From Dryomyza anilis (Eukaryota; Arthropoda; Insecta; Diptera; Dryomyzidae): 64,000 bases of DNA. Under the pieces are notes generated by a model. The model did no database searches. It had not been told where the DNA came from and saw only the letters and a program-made list of their open reading frames with translations. The stretch is from contig OX638135.1 of the NCBI GenBank assembly GCA_951804985.1, positions 41,788,471 to 41,852,470 on the forward strand, in the 5' to 3' direction. A program made the translations under genes and the position numbers. Below are positions 22,687 to 33,352 of this stretch, one piece after another; position 1 is the stretch's first letter, and every line of letters begins with the position of its first letter.

Positions 22687-23397
22687 AGAAGCACAAAGCC
22701 CGCTTAGTTGCACAAGGTTGTTCTCAGAAATATAATGTGGATTATTCTGAAACGTACGCTCCTGTGGTGAGACATTCGACAATTCGTATGATATTATCAA
22801 TTGCTGTTCAAAATAAATCATATTGGTAAATCATATTGATATTGTTTCTGCATAACTAAATGGGAATTTAGAACAAGAAGTATTTAGAGACAACCCGAAA
22901 TGTATGTAGATAAAAAGCATCCGGATAAAGTATGCAAGCTGATTAAATCGTTATATGGACTAAAACAAGCCGTTCGCGACTGGAATCGAAAAATTAACAA
23001 CATATTGTCAGAAATGGGTTTTCAGCGATGTATGACAGATAGTTGCGTATATATAAAGAGACACCAAAATGATATCAATATAATTGCATTGTACGTTGAC
23101 GATATGATACTCGCATGTTCTCTTAAGATGACGATGGATCAAATAATTCAAAATTTATGCAAACACGTAGAAGCAGTTGACCGAGGACCAATTACTTATT
23201 ATTTAGGCATGGAAATAGATAGAAGCGGATTACATATTTCCATACACCAACACAGATACACCGAAGAAGTTTTGAAACAGTGGAACATGATGGAATGCAA
23301 ACCTAGTAATACGCCTTTTGTAAACGGAGCAGTACTAGAGAGATGTGCAGATGAGCGTTGCAGTGACTTTGATTCTAAAAATTACCAGTCTATATAG
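22647..23397 (+). pseudogene. copia copy 2 reverse transcriptase
   Basis: Duplicate of 12950-13700 with the YVDDM motif, the stop after DIVSA and the same downstream deletion. Confidence 0.88.
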
Positions 23398-23412
23398 CTC
23401 ATACATACGCAC

Positions 23413-23979
23413 CCACATAAGGAACACTTTACCGCTGCGAAGCACATATTGCGATATTTAAAAAATACACCGAAAAGTACAATAACATACCATTTTAATA
23501 ATAATATAGTTTGTTACACAGATGCAGATTGGGGCGCCGACGCGATTGATAGACGTTCGTTCAGCGGTTATGTTATTTTTTTTGGAGGTGGAGCAGTAGC
23601 TTGGGAATCCAAAAAACAAAGTGCTGTATCGCTAAGCTCGATGGAAACGGAATACGTGGCCATGTGTCAAGGCACTAAGGAAATAACATTCATAAGAAGT
23701 TTATTTCGATAAATGGGTTTTATGAAGTACATTCACGATCCAACCGTAATTTGCTGTGATAATCAAGGTGCACAATTTCTTGTTAAAAATCCAACAGTTC
23801 ATAAAAGAAGTAAACATATAGATATTAAATATCATTACATTAGAGACAAACATAATGATAATGAAATATGTATTAAATATGTACCAACCACTGAAAATAT
23901 AGCTGATTTATTTACCAAATGTTTAACTAAAGAAAAGCATAGAAAATGTTATGAAATGTTAAATATTAAATTTATATAA
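23413..23979 (+). pseudogene. copia copy 2 RNase H
   Basis: Duplicate of 13716-14282 with the same single in-frame TAA (23710-23712). Confidence 0.88.
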
Positions 23980-24030
23980 TTATTTTTGTTTTAAATTTGC
24001 ATAACAATGCATTTAATTTGAGGTGGAGTT

Positions 24031-24233
24031 TGTAAGAAATAGTTCATTGACCCTGTATTCATTCATAACACACAACTCAAATGCAGTATTTCACTATTTA
24101 CTCTTTGCACATTCTATACATTAATACAGTATACTATTGTTTCAATTTACATTTATAATACACTTCACTTGATTAAAGGCATTTAAAGAGTACGTACGTC
24201 GTTTCATTTATTCTCGCTACAACTTTTCTGACA
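24031..24233 (+). repeat. copia copy 2, 3' LTR
   Basis: Identical by eye to the 3' LTR at 14334-14536, followed by GTAAT (24234-24238). Confidence 0.95.
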
Positions 24234-24441
24234 GTAATAAGTTCAAAAATGTATCCCTATAAAATCTAATGTCTCAATGCTAATTAAAAAAGAAAATTAT
24301 ATATTATATGTACTTTTGTAAATATTCCCATTCACAAAAATGCTCGGTCCGAAAAATTTACGTAAATTTAATTTTATTGCAAATGGAGTATAAGTACCAG
24401 GTCAAGCGATTGAATTTGACTAATAATAAAAAAGTTTAAAG
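24234..24441 (+). repeat. Module F continuation after copia 2
   Basis: Identical by eye to 14537-14743. This is part of the segment shared exactly by units 2 and 3. Confidence 0.8.
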
Positions 24442-24720
24442 GAGTTTTTGCATCAAATTATCTACCTTTAAATCAAATAAAAAATCCAGCATTTTAGTTG
24501 TGAATATGGATTCATCATTTAAACCAGGATCACATTGGATTGTAATATATTTTCCTTGAAATGGACTGGCTAAATATTTCTGTTCAGCAGGGAGTCCATA
24601 TTAAGCCATTTGTAAATGTTATTCAAACAAATGCATTCATATTTATTAAAATCCATTTCAGATTATTAAGTGAAATTCTAATGTTCATTGTGGTGTTTAT
24701 TGCTGAATTTTTATATATTT
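24442..24720 (+). pseudogene. Adenain/ULP-like cysteine protease relic, unit 3
   Basis: Third copy, diverged after about 24612. It shows SHW as in the others. Its Cys box reads HCGVYC (24686-24703), closer to the family CGxYC pattern than the HCGVSC of units 1 and 2, which supports the assignment. It carries the same upstream frameshift and stops, then an additional divergence with TATATATTTAAG. Confidence 0.65.
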
Positions 24721-25545
24721 AAGATATACAAAAATTTCTTTTAATAAGTTTTTTTTTAATTATTTTGATATATATAATTTATATAGTAATGATATTTTAT
24801 CTGTGCGTTATTTTAACAGTATTTTTAACTTTTCTGGATAACTAAAACAATTTGAAAAAATAAAATAAAAAAAATATGAAATAATTTAAATTCACCTTAA
24901 AAACGATTTATATTAAAAAATAAAATTTGTACCGAACAGACAGACAAGAAAGCAACCTAATAAATACGTTTTAAAATTGATATTTTTTTATCACTTTCTC
25001 AATCTTTAAAACATATATTATGTTGTTTAAAAAAAATATAACCCAATGGAGCCTTATGGCTCCATTAAACATAATTAAATGATTTAAATGACCACGACTT
25101 TGTGGAATAAAAATATACTACAATATCCATTATAGTAAAATTCACCTTGAATGCCAATGTGCCAACAAAAATTATCCACCAAAAAATATATGTCTAATAA
25201 TGACATTCATTCATATAGCCATGTTTTAAATTACAATCTTCGTTCCTCAACAAAGTTTCAAATTGAACCCTTTGTTCCTCAACTCTATTCATGATAATGC
25301 AAAATAAACCATTTTAATTGCTTCTATAACATATGACAACAACAAAAATTAATACGTACATATATGTACGTTTATAAATATTCCCATTAAAAATGCTTAC
25401 TCCGAAATAATTATCCTAACAACAATATAAGTTGCAAATTTACTTTTTACGGCTGCATGCCTTCATAACATACATATAATATTTATGCATGTATCAACAT
25501 TAACAACATATGTTAAAATGTCATCCCAATGGTTCCATGCCATTA
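24721..25545 (+). other. AT-rich spacer of the compound repeat (unit 3)
   Basis: Diverged copy of 5321-6183, missing about 75 bp after the GAAATAA word and with scattered small indels. No gene. Confidence 0.6.
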
Positions 25546-26748
25546 TAGTGTATATGGACCATTCCACACCAAATCGACCAGCGGTTGGAACTCACCTTCT
25601 TCGATTTCAATGAAATTGGGCAATTGATAAAGGGTATCGAGATATGCATTGACCTATTTTTCAACCTCTACTTCCAGAGATACAGTGCTTCAAATTTATA
25701 TAAAATCGGTCAAAAATCACTTGTGTATGGTTGTTCATATTCAAATATCTCTTAAAGTAGCAATACTAGAAACTTCGTTGATGTCTCGTTTTAAAGGTAA
25801 TAGAATAGGCTTTTAGAAAAATTAAGTTGTATTCTAAAGTTGTAAATTCTAAACTTTAACATGTGGCCCGTGGTCATTATCCTTGCACTTAAAAATGTAT
25901 GTCTTTAAAAAGGACCCTTTTTAAAATTCTGAAAAAAAATCGTGTAATTTGGTTGATTTAATATAAATGTTCATGCCAAAATTCATGATAGTATTCTGAT
26001 ACTTTTTTTTTTAATTAATTTTCTAAATGTTTACAATTTTTTTTATTGAAAAAAAATATATATGTTTTTCAAAAGTAAAAATTTGCAATAATTTTGTAAC
26101 TCTGTATTTGTAACTCTGATTTCGAAAATGGCGTTTGTTTCATCAAACTGTCCCTAGTTTTTGAGATATATACCACTTTTTGAAAAATGTAAAAACTATA
26201 TCCCAAAATCAATATCTCAAAAACTAGAGTCAATATGATAAAACTGACACCATTTTAGTGTTCAAAGTTAGAACTACATTCAAGAATTATTGTAACTTTT
26301 ACTGTCAAAAAAAAAAAAAAATTTTTTTTTTCAATACAAAAAATAAATAAAAATTTAGAAAATTATTTTTTAAAATATGATGCAATCAAAATACCATCTT
26401 TAAATTTGGCATGAACATTTGTATTAAATCAACCAAAATATGTGATTTTCTTCAGAATTTTAAAAAGTGTCCTTTTTAAGGACATCAATTTTGAAGTGCT
26501 AGGATAATGACGACGGGCCACATGTTCAAGTTTAGAAGTTCCAACTTAATTTTTCGAAAAGCCTGTTCTATTAGCTTAAAAACGAGCCATCAACGGAGTT
26601 TCTAGCACTTATAATTTAAGAGATTTTGAAATGCATATCTCAATAAGCTTTATCAGCTGCCCAAATATCATTGAAATCGAAAAGGTTAAATCACAAAATT
26701 TACTTTTTTTTGTCGATTTGGTGTGGAATGGCCCATACATATACATAT
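25546..26748. mobile_element. Long foldback element, copy 3
   Basis: Diverged copy of the foldback with termini GACCATTCCACACCAAATCGACC and its complement. The left arm lacks the TTTCTTTATTTTTTCGA stretch of copies 1 and 2. The loop has an A13 run next to T9 near 26306-26330, itself a small inverted repeat. Confidence 0.8.
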
Positions 26749-26754
26749 AATACA

Positions 26755-27060
26755 CCTGAAATTAAAATAACTACTCTGTTAAAAAATGATCTCTATTGAA
26801 AACAATAACAACACCTCTGTTAAAAATTATCCGAACTGAAATACACTAACAACTATTCTGTTAATAAATGATCCCTATTGAAAACAATAACATCTCTGTT
26901 AAAAAATGATCCCTATACACCTTATGGCTCCATGGAGCCCATTGAGCCAGAACCGGCGCAAACGTACTACTGTCCCAAGTTAAAAAATACTCCATATACA
27001 CTAACAACACCTCTGTTAAAAAATGATCCTCATGGCGCCTTGTGGCTCCATGAAGCCCCT
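26755..27060 (+). repeat. Irregular ~40-bp minisatellite (unit 3)
   Basis: Shorter version of the array at 7385-7905; the CGCTTTTGATAAAATATGATCC variants are missing. Confidence 0.75.
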
Positions 27061-27107
27061 TTGAGCCAGAACCGGCGAAAACATACTACTTAAATCTATA
27101 ATACGTA

Positions 27108-28220
27108 GGGCAAACAGAAATTTAGGTTTTCGTACTTTTGATGGGTTGAATAGCAAGCACATTGCGTAGTTGTGGTTGTAGTAATATGATATCTGATGAT
27201 CTCGATGTTGATTTCGTAAATCAGAGCTTTTAAGACTGCCAGTCATCTGGCAATTCAAATACTTATTCTTCAGTGTTTGATGATGATTACATTGATGATT
27301 TTTCTTTCGAAACCATATCTATGGAGGAACTTATTTGTAGTGACGCTATTGGTAGTGACACTATAGCACTCAAGTTTGTTAAAATTATTTTACTTTATAT
27401 TCTGGATCACCTACTGTATATTATTAACAATATTTTATCTATCTTTCCTTCTAGTTGGAAAGTTGCTCGTGTTGTGCCTATACCAAAATCGGGAACATCA
27501 CTCTCTATTGGCAACCTCAGGCCGAACAGTATATTGTCGTCTTTCTCAAAAATTGTTGAAAGTATTATCAAAATGCAAATAAATGTGAATTCACTTTTAA
27601 ACGATTGTCAGTCTGGCTTTCGTAGTGGCTACAACACAACATCGCTGCTGCTGCTTGGTCTAACTGATTCAGTAAGAGAAAATATGAATTCTAAAAATAG
27701 TTAGTGTTTTGGTATGGCTTGATCTATCAAAAGCATTTGATACAATCAATCACTTAAATCTTATCCATAAATTAAAACATAATTGCATGTATAATTACAT
27801 ACCATTTGTTTTTGCAGATGATATACAATTATTGTTTTTTGGCGAACGTCAATTTACTGATGTTTTGGAAGCTGTTATTAACTACAATCTTTCTAATATA
27901 TCTTCTTGGATGTTAAATAATAATCTTAAAATTAATGCTGTAAAAATTAAAGGAATGCTTTGGAACCCATATAAGACCGATATTATTCACTTAAATATTA
28001 AAATTAATAGCGACCCGTTCAGTTACTGGGCCAACTCAAATGTTTACGAGTTATTATTGATAAATAATTATCCTTTGAATCTCACATTAATGCTATGAGT
28101 TGCAAAATAGGTCTTACGCTGAGGAATTATATAGCCTTAACTTGTATCTATCTTTACGTGTGAAATGTAGTGGCTCATGTTTTGTTAATGTCCTGTCTTA
28201 TGTATGGAATTGAAGTCTAC
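27108..28220 (+). pseudogene. Jockey/CR1-like LINE, reverse transcriptase (copy L1, first part)
   Basis: The frame from about 27273 reads FDDDYIDDFSFETISMEEL, then WKVARVVPIPKSGTSLSIGNLRP (RT motif 1-2), FSKIVESIIKMQ, CQSGFRSGYNTTSLLL. After a frameshift near 27705 it reads VWLDLSKAFDTINH (motif A with catalytic Asp). A large deletion then joins it to FADDIQLLF, the catalytic FADD box (about 27810-27830), and WMLNNNLKIN. This is a non-LTR reverse transcriptase of the jockey/CR1 type. Stops and deletions make it inactive. The sequence breaks at GAAGTCTAC (28220), where an E-type insertion begins, and resumes at 29715. Confidence 0.85.
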
Positions 28221-29714
28221 ACGGATAGAAAAGATTTGTTTGAATATGCTTGAATGTAATTAAAAAGTAATACGAAATTACCATACGTGTATTAGGAATG
28301 AAGTGTAATTAAATTATAATCGAAATTGAATTTATTTTTGTTCACGTGTAAACATTATTATATTGTCCAGAATAATCTGTCAAATTTACCATAAATATGT
28401 TACAATACCAACATAAAATTTTAATTGCATTTGAATAAACTGTTTCTTGACAATTTACTTGGTTAAAACTATGTTTCGAAACACAGAAAATGCTAATCAA
28501 ATCTAAATACAACGTATGTTCGCCCCGCTCGTCTTAATTCGATAATTTATCGACTGACGAAGTTGGCAACGTGTTGCAGCATTTTCAACTTACGCCATCT
28601 TTTGCCATCGTTTGAACATATTGATGTTTAAAAACAAACAAAAAAGGAATTGGATGTAAATAAATGTATTCTTCCAACATTCTTCTTGTATACGAAGTTG
28701 GCACTCGTTGAGCAGAATTTTCTACCTACGTTTCTTTTGTCGTCGTTTGAAGTATGTATAGGGTCATTTTAGGAAACAAAAAATGAAATGAGTTGACACT
28801 CGTTGATCGGCATTTTCTGCGTACGTGTCTTTAGTTGTTCGTTGAGAAAACGTGTTCGCGTCGGTAATAATTTTGTTATTTGTAAATTAAATAAATATAT
28901 AAATTGTGTTATAAAAAATACTAATAGTAACAGAGTATAATATAGTGCAGTATATAATTTCTGAAACTAATGTGAAAAAACCACAAATAAAATCAGTGTT
29001 TCGATTTTCAAACAGAATTTGGCATGTTTTTTTACAAAAGCCTCCGTGGATTCCTTGCCTACGCTATGTGCTATACTGAGATCAACTATAACTGTACCAA
29101 ATATAAAGCGAATCTGGATCGTCTGGTTTAGCGTCTGCTGGTGCAATTGTGCATTCATTGATGCTGTCACTTGTACTTGCAGTTTTAAACGAATTATTTA
29201 TTTATGCATTTAAAAATTTGTATATGAATTCTATTATTATAATTTTCCACTGTGCATGCTTAAAGATTTTTAATAAAAATAAATAAAAAAATATATATTT
29301 TTATTTTCAGGATTTTTTTCCAAAAATATTTAAATATGTTTCTATGCAAACATACTACTTTTTGTAGTGAAACAACTGATATGTTTCACTGGAAACATAT
29401 TTATATTCAGGTCGTTCAAAATCATGTTTTAATTTGAACATATTTATGTTTCGGTTCAAATATTTATTTTATTTGGAAGTAGTAATTATTATGTTTTCAT
29501 TAGAACATACTCCATTTTAAGGGGCAACATTAAAATGTTTCCGGGATATTATAATGTAAGTCAGAGCTCATTACAACACTGTTCAAGTCTCAATACAACC
29601 CTGATTACAAATGATTTATCAGTCAATTATATATTATGTTTACATAAAATTCCAAACATACATGTTAATGCCTGCAAAATTATGTTTCGGAGAGCCTTTT
29701 TTTGCAGCGTGTAC
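28221..29714 (-). repeat. Rearranged module E inserted in LINE L1
   Basis: Intact LINE sequence in the second copy (61980-62105) reads straight across GAAGTCTAC/TCGGGTGCC, so this segment is an insertion. TAC occurs on both sides (28218-28220 and 29712-29714) and may be a short target duplication. From 28221 to about 29175 it is the reverse complement of 3405-4348. About 29176-29290 matches 2425-2539 inverted. About 29303-29520 is the palindrome-rich head but in forward orientation. The last 190 bp are unmatched. The antisense frame at 28967-29170 is open for 67 codons but unrecognised. Confidence 0.75.
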
Positions 29715-29896
29715 TCGGGTGCCGTTGGTTATAATTTAAAAAAAAAATTGAGATTATATTCAATATGATTTTTCGTTTCATATACAACACTCCATTTAGA
29801 AATCATATATCTGCACATGTTTTAAAGTTTATTCATTGTTCATTTCAAAATTTTAGTAAAGTTCAAATACTACTACTTAACTTTCTATAAGATTGT
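29715..29896 (+). pseudogene. LINE L1, second part (RT C-terminal region)
   Basis: Collinear with 62055-62232: the YSGAVGYN, FNRIVRFVYNTPFRNHIS and LKFIHCSFQNF region of the LINE, with indels. It is cut at AAGATTGT (29896) by the next insertion. Confidence 0.8.
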
Positions 29897-30076
29897 ATTA
29901 GTGCGAGCGTGCTGTCTAGTAGGGGGATAGGAAAAAGTTAAAAATAGAGACAGGCAAAAAGTAGAGAAAGAGATAGGAAAGGAAATGGATAATCCAGTGG
30001 AGAGGAGCGGGTGGCATGCTCGCGGACTTGCCGGCTACAGCTCGTTGGACATGGGTTGAGTCTTTGCTCATCCACT

Positions 30077-30218
30077 GGGGTTACACGCACTAGTCAGAAA
30101 TGTCTAGTGCGTGTCACAAACAAAACTGACGAACACAGGGGCGATTAGGTGGTTTTTAATCGCCCCGGGCATATCCCACCCCACCATGGATTACCTATGC
30201 CCATTAATTGGTAACCCC
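30077..30218. other. GC-rich multi-stem structure
   Basis: An outer 8-bp pair GGGGTTAC (30077-30084) / GTAACCCC (30211-30218) encloses two perfect hairpins. One is ACACGCACTAG/CTAGTGCGTGT (30083-30093 with 30104-30114, 10-nt loop). The other is GGGGCGATTA/TAATCGCCCC (30138-30147 with 30157-30166, 9-nt loop). A further pair CCAGTGGA/TCCACTGG flanks it on the left. No known RNA family is recognised. Confidence 0.6.
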
Positions 30219-30219
30219 C

Positions 30220-30226
30220 TATAAAA
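30220..30226 (+). promoter_or_regulatory. Candidate TATA box
   Basis: TATAAAA immediately downstream of the GC-rich structure, in a context where an LTR-type promoter would be plausible. Purely positional evidence; AT-rich surroundings lower its value. Confidence 0.25.
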
Positions 30227-31004
30227 ACCTGACACTAAATACTTGACAATTCACATCTCAATTTCTCTACTGTTCGATCCGCCAGTCACGCCCATTTAAA
30301 ACTTTTAGGCCAACATAATTCAAAACGAAAATTCATAAATAAACAGAAGCAACAAAATGTAGATGTTAAAACATTTTTTAATTAAACAAAATTAAAACTA
30401 ATACATAAACACAAATTATTTAAATAAATTGAAATAAAAAAAAACTAAATTGATAACATAAGAATACTGAATTTAAAAACATTTAATTAAAACAAAACTA
30501 GAAATTAACATAATAAATAACTAAACGGAATGCGAACACATTAAACTTTCTCCCATTTTTTTTGGAGACGCGAAACAATTAGACTAAAACACCTAAAAAG
30601 GGAGCTCTCTTTAAAGGGACATACAAAATAATGGGTACACTTTGAAACCTCGTAACAAAACTTACACTCTCTAAAGATGTTTGCTGTAAAAATAATATTA
30701 TTTAAAAGTCAAAATGTAATATAAAAATATAGTGTAATATAAAATTAAAACTAAGACAAAACAACATAAACTTAACTACTGGGGCATTTGTTCCTCGCTG
30801 CGCGGACGTGCTAATGTACGCGGCGTATAATTGTCCGGCGGTGCGTTTGGGTACAAGGTACGAAAACGAAAAATATATTTTATTTAAAAATGGCTAAAAT
30901 TAGTGTCAAAATTAAGCCAAAATGGTGGCTGAGCCCTCGGCTATGTGAGGCGTCTATTTAATATTTTCTCGCGTTGCGCCGCTTTACGTAGCGCACGACG
31001 ATAA
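30227..31004. other. A-rich non-coding stretch
   Basis: Mostly A-rich sequence with a GC-richer patch at about 30780-30860 and 30920-30995 (CGCGGACGTG and GCGTTGCGCCGC words). No ORF or repeat family is recognised. Confidence 0.45.

Positions 31005-31056
<52 letters not shown>
31005..31056. repeat. (TA)n microsatellite
   Basis: TA dinucleotide run at the junction with the satellite-bearing element; the opposite junction near 31905-31920 is also TA-rich, suggesting insertion into or growth from a TA tract. Confidence 0.9.
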
Positions 31057-31057
<1 letters not shown>

Positions 31058-31139
31058 TAGCTGGACCCATGCACGACTCGTGCCAAGATTTTGTGAATGC
31101 AAAGATATGGAGCGATTTTATTAATCCCTAAAGCCCTAG

Positions 31140-31340
31140 ATTTCTTCCCAGTAGAAATCTTCCATGTAAAATTCTTCCCCATGGAACGCATTGCCGTAGA
31201 ATTCTTCCCGTAGAACTCATCCAGGTAGAATTCTTCTCGGTAGAAATCTTCCCGTAGAACTCATCCCGGTGGAATTGTTCCCGGTAGAATTCTTTCCCGT
31301 AGAATTCTTCCCCGTAGAGTTTTTCACAGTAGAAATTTTA
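31140..31340 (+). repeat. 15-bp minisatellite, GTAGAATTCTTCCCG type
   Basis: About 13 imperfect units of 15-16 bp with the core GTAGAATTCTTCCCG. It leads directly into the second array. Confidence 0.8.
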
Positions 31341-31640
31341 GTGTGGTGAGTTATAAAGTGGTGATTTTCAGTGTAGTGAGTTTCGGTGAGGTGAATTTTG
31401 GTGTGGTGAGTTTTAGTGTGGTAAGTTTTAGTGTGGTGAGTTTTAGTGTGGTGAGTTTTAGTGTGGTGAATTTTATTGTGGTGAGTTTCAGTGTGGTGAA
31501 TTTTATTGTGGTGAGTTTTAGTGTGGTGAGTTTTAGTGTGGTGAGTTTTAGTGTGGTGAATTTTAGTGTGATGAATTTTAGTGTGGTGAATTTTAGAGTG
31601 GGGAGTTTCATTGTGGTGAGTTTTAATGTGGTGTGGTTGC
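31341..31640 (+). repeat. 15-bp minisatellite, GTGTGGTGAGTTTTA type
   Basis: About 20 units of GTGTGGTGAGTTTTA with mostly third-register transitions. Because 15 is a multiple of three, a 114-codon open frame encoding a five-residue repeat (VSFSV) appears. This is a by-product of the period and not a gene. Confidence 0.9.
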
Positions 31641-32016
31641 TTTTGTATATTTTTTTTGTATTTGAGTTTTTTGTTTCATCTTTTTAGCTTGTGTATGTGC
31701 TGAGTTATGTTGTTTGGAATGATTAGGTTGTATGGGAGGTACCACGCCCATTTGTCCAATCGCGCCCTTATATAACCTATGACACCCTCCATAGTATCCT
31801 GTTACAAAATTTCATTTAAATCGGTTCAGCGGTTTAGACGTGATGCTGGAACAAACAGACAGACAGACCGACAGACTGACAGACGGACCAAGAGTTTTAT
31901 ATATATAGATATATATTTTTGAATTTAAAAATGGCGTTATTGGAACGTTTACGGTGGAGTTGGGCGACAACAACCGCAGTTTCAAATTTAAAACCTCGAA
32001 CATGGAACTTAATTAT

Positions 32017-32132
32017 TTGTCCCTGGGGTATATTGTAAGTAAAGTGGTACTTATCTTGCTGGTATGCGGTTTCTAATGTTCAGCCAGTTAGATCTGCAAT
32101 CTGGATCCACCACTTTGCGCTTCCAGGGACAA
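32017..32132. other. Long-stem hairpin
   Basis: TTGTCCCTGG (32017-32026) pairs with CCAGGGACAA (32123-32132), and AAAGTGGT (32041-32048) with ACCACTTT (32109-32116), giving a two-part stem around a 60-nt loop. No family recognised. Confidence 0.55.
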
Positions 32133-32775
32133 TGAACAAAACTGAACAACTACAACACCTAACATGACTCCAATTCTTCTGATTTAATCGCTGCACTGCT
32201 GCACAAGCTTACTTATACGGCCAATTATTTGCCAATTTATAATATTTTTGATATTGGCTTTTTCGCGTCGCCACGAATTTTTATTTAATTTCTCAAACAC
32301 TTTTTTGTTTTTGAAACTTTTGTGACCGTCGCTTTAAAGTAAAACTTGCTGAATCTTCCCGCAGTTTTTCCGTTCTGCTGTTGCAGCCGAAGTTATGTTG
32401 CAATTTTAAATACATAAAATCAGTAAAAATTGGAGTAAAGAGACGAACAATAGACGCTAACAACATTTATACGATTTTACGACATATACATTATTTCTAT
32501 TTACTCTGCAACATGTAACGACAATTGACGAACAATAACCACTCATTTGTTGCTAATTCGTTTATTTTATAATTAACGCCTACAAGTATGGTAGGCCACT
32601 TTGAACAATTAATTTCCGGTCATTTCTGTCATTTTTGGCATTAGAGATTATTTTTGACATAATGTTTCATTATCTGAACGTAGCCAGTCGATATTGCAGT
32701 CCAGTTCCTTTAATTTATGAAATCAGAAATAAATTTAATTCAAGCATTTTTTCATAAAGAAAACTGTCACGCAAC

Positions 32776-33092
32776 AATTGTGAAAGCACAAATACCTAAT
32801 TATTTAGTTAGGAAGTTTGTTTTTTCACATTCCACTAGAAAAGTTCAACTTCGCATACCTAAAATATGTTACAGTTTTTGATCGATCATTCTATGTAAGA
32901 GTAGCTCGTTGTTGGAATAAACTGCCTGCCATCTTACGGTATTTTTCATGTGCGCATGCTACATATGAAAAACGACTTTTAAAATACACTTTAAATAATA
33001 ATGTGTAAGTACGGATCGTACTTTATTTATCTATCTATCTATTTTTTTATTATTTCTGTTATTGCTGGTATTTAGGACCACTTCATTAATTA
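32776..33092 (+). pseudogene. LINE L1, 3' end with tetranucleotide tail
   Basis: Resumes the LINE: KAQIPNYLVRKFVF, then DRSFYVRVARCWNKLPAILR, the typical last block of jockey-like ORF2, then a stop (LLKYTLNNNV) and a 3' UTR with GTACGGATCGTAC and (TATC)n. It is interrupted at TTA (33090-33092) by the next transposon; the 3' UTR continues at 35680. Confidence 0.85.
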
Positions 33093-33145
33093 CACTGTGC
33101 TACAAATTCCAAAAAATTTCCTTCACAAAATTTCCCACCTATATT

Positions 33146-33314
33146 TATACCCTACACTAAGAGTGAAAGGGTATATTCAGTTTGGTACGCCGTTTGTAAC
33201 ACCCAGAAGAAAGCATCTCCGGTATGGAAAAGTATATATATTCTTGATCAGCATGACCTCCTGAGTCGATTTAGCGATGTCCGTCTGTCCGTCTGTCTGT
33301 CCGTCTGTCTGTCC

Positions 33315-33352
<38 letters not shown>

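Larger units (their letters stand above)
19689..24233 (+). mobile_element. Ty1/copia LTR retrotransposon, copy 2 (duplicate)
   Basis: Same length (4545 bp), same target duplication and same eight inter-LTR differences as the element at 9992-14536, so it is the duplicate of that insertion. Differences noticed: TTCGATAG for TTGGATAG just before the protease Asp, one base in the leader, and a new stop in integrase. Confidence 0.97.
14818..24515. repeat. 9.7-kb tandem duplication, copy B
   Basis: Second copy. Identity with the following unit persists to about 24612 (matching 14915) and then falls. The unit at 14537-19688 is therefore a hybrid: its first part resembles the third unit and its remainder resembles the first. 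That is the expected product of unequal crossing-over. Substitutions seen between copies include a CGA-to-TGA change at about 21769. Confidence 0.8.
31057..31920 (+). mobile_element. Satellite-bearing dispersed element, most complete copy
   Basis: Starts ACTAGCTGGACCCATGC and ends in AAATCGGTTCAGCGGTTTA...ATGCTGGAACAAACAGACAGAC...ATATATAGAT. This head-and-tail signature is common to interspersed repeats of many insects. Between them lie two adjacent 15-bp-period arrays. Four further copies lie on the minus strand (about 35.9, 50.7, 53.1 and 62.9 kb) but lack the AAATCGG tail. Non-coding. The family name is not known to me. Confidence 0.65.
29897..32775. mobile_element. Unidentified 2.9-kb insertion in LINE L1
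   Basis: LINE copy L2 reads TAAGATTGTGAAAGC without interruption, whereas here ATTGT is present at both ends (29892-29896 and 32776-32780), implying an inserted element with a 5-bp target duplication. The segment begins ATTAGTGCGAGCG and ends CACGCAACA. Its first 350 bp are GC-rich and highly structured, with a TATAAAA box. It then becomes A-rich, holds another element (31057-31920), and ends with about 800 bp of mixed sequence. No transposase, gag or RT frame was found, and no matching LTR pair. Its last 50 bp (from CAGAAATAAATTTA) recur at 47209, 50181 and 52590. It may be a composite. Confidence 0.5.

Noticed and set aside
31140..31640. CRISPR array
   Set aside because: Repeats are contiguous without spacers and the sequence is eukaryotic.
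31343..31687. 114-codon ORF with a regular VSFSV repeat
   Set aside because: A direct consequence of a 15-bp minisatellite; other copies are not open and the antisense frame is open too.
33093..33099. CACTGTG end as a V(D)J/Transib-type heptamer
   Set aside because: No nonamer or spacer, a 3-bp instead of 5-bp target duplication, and the ORF lacks RAG1/Transib C-terminal motifs.
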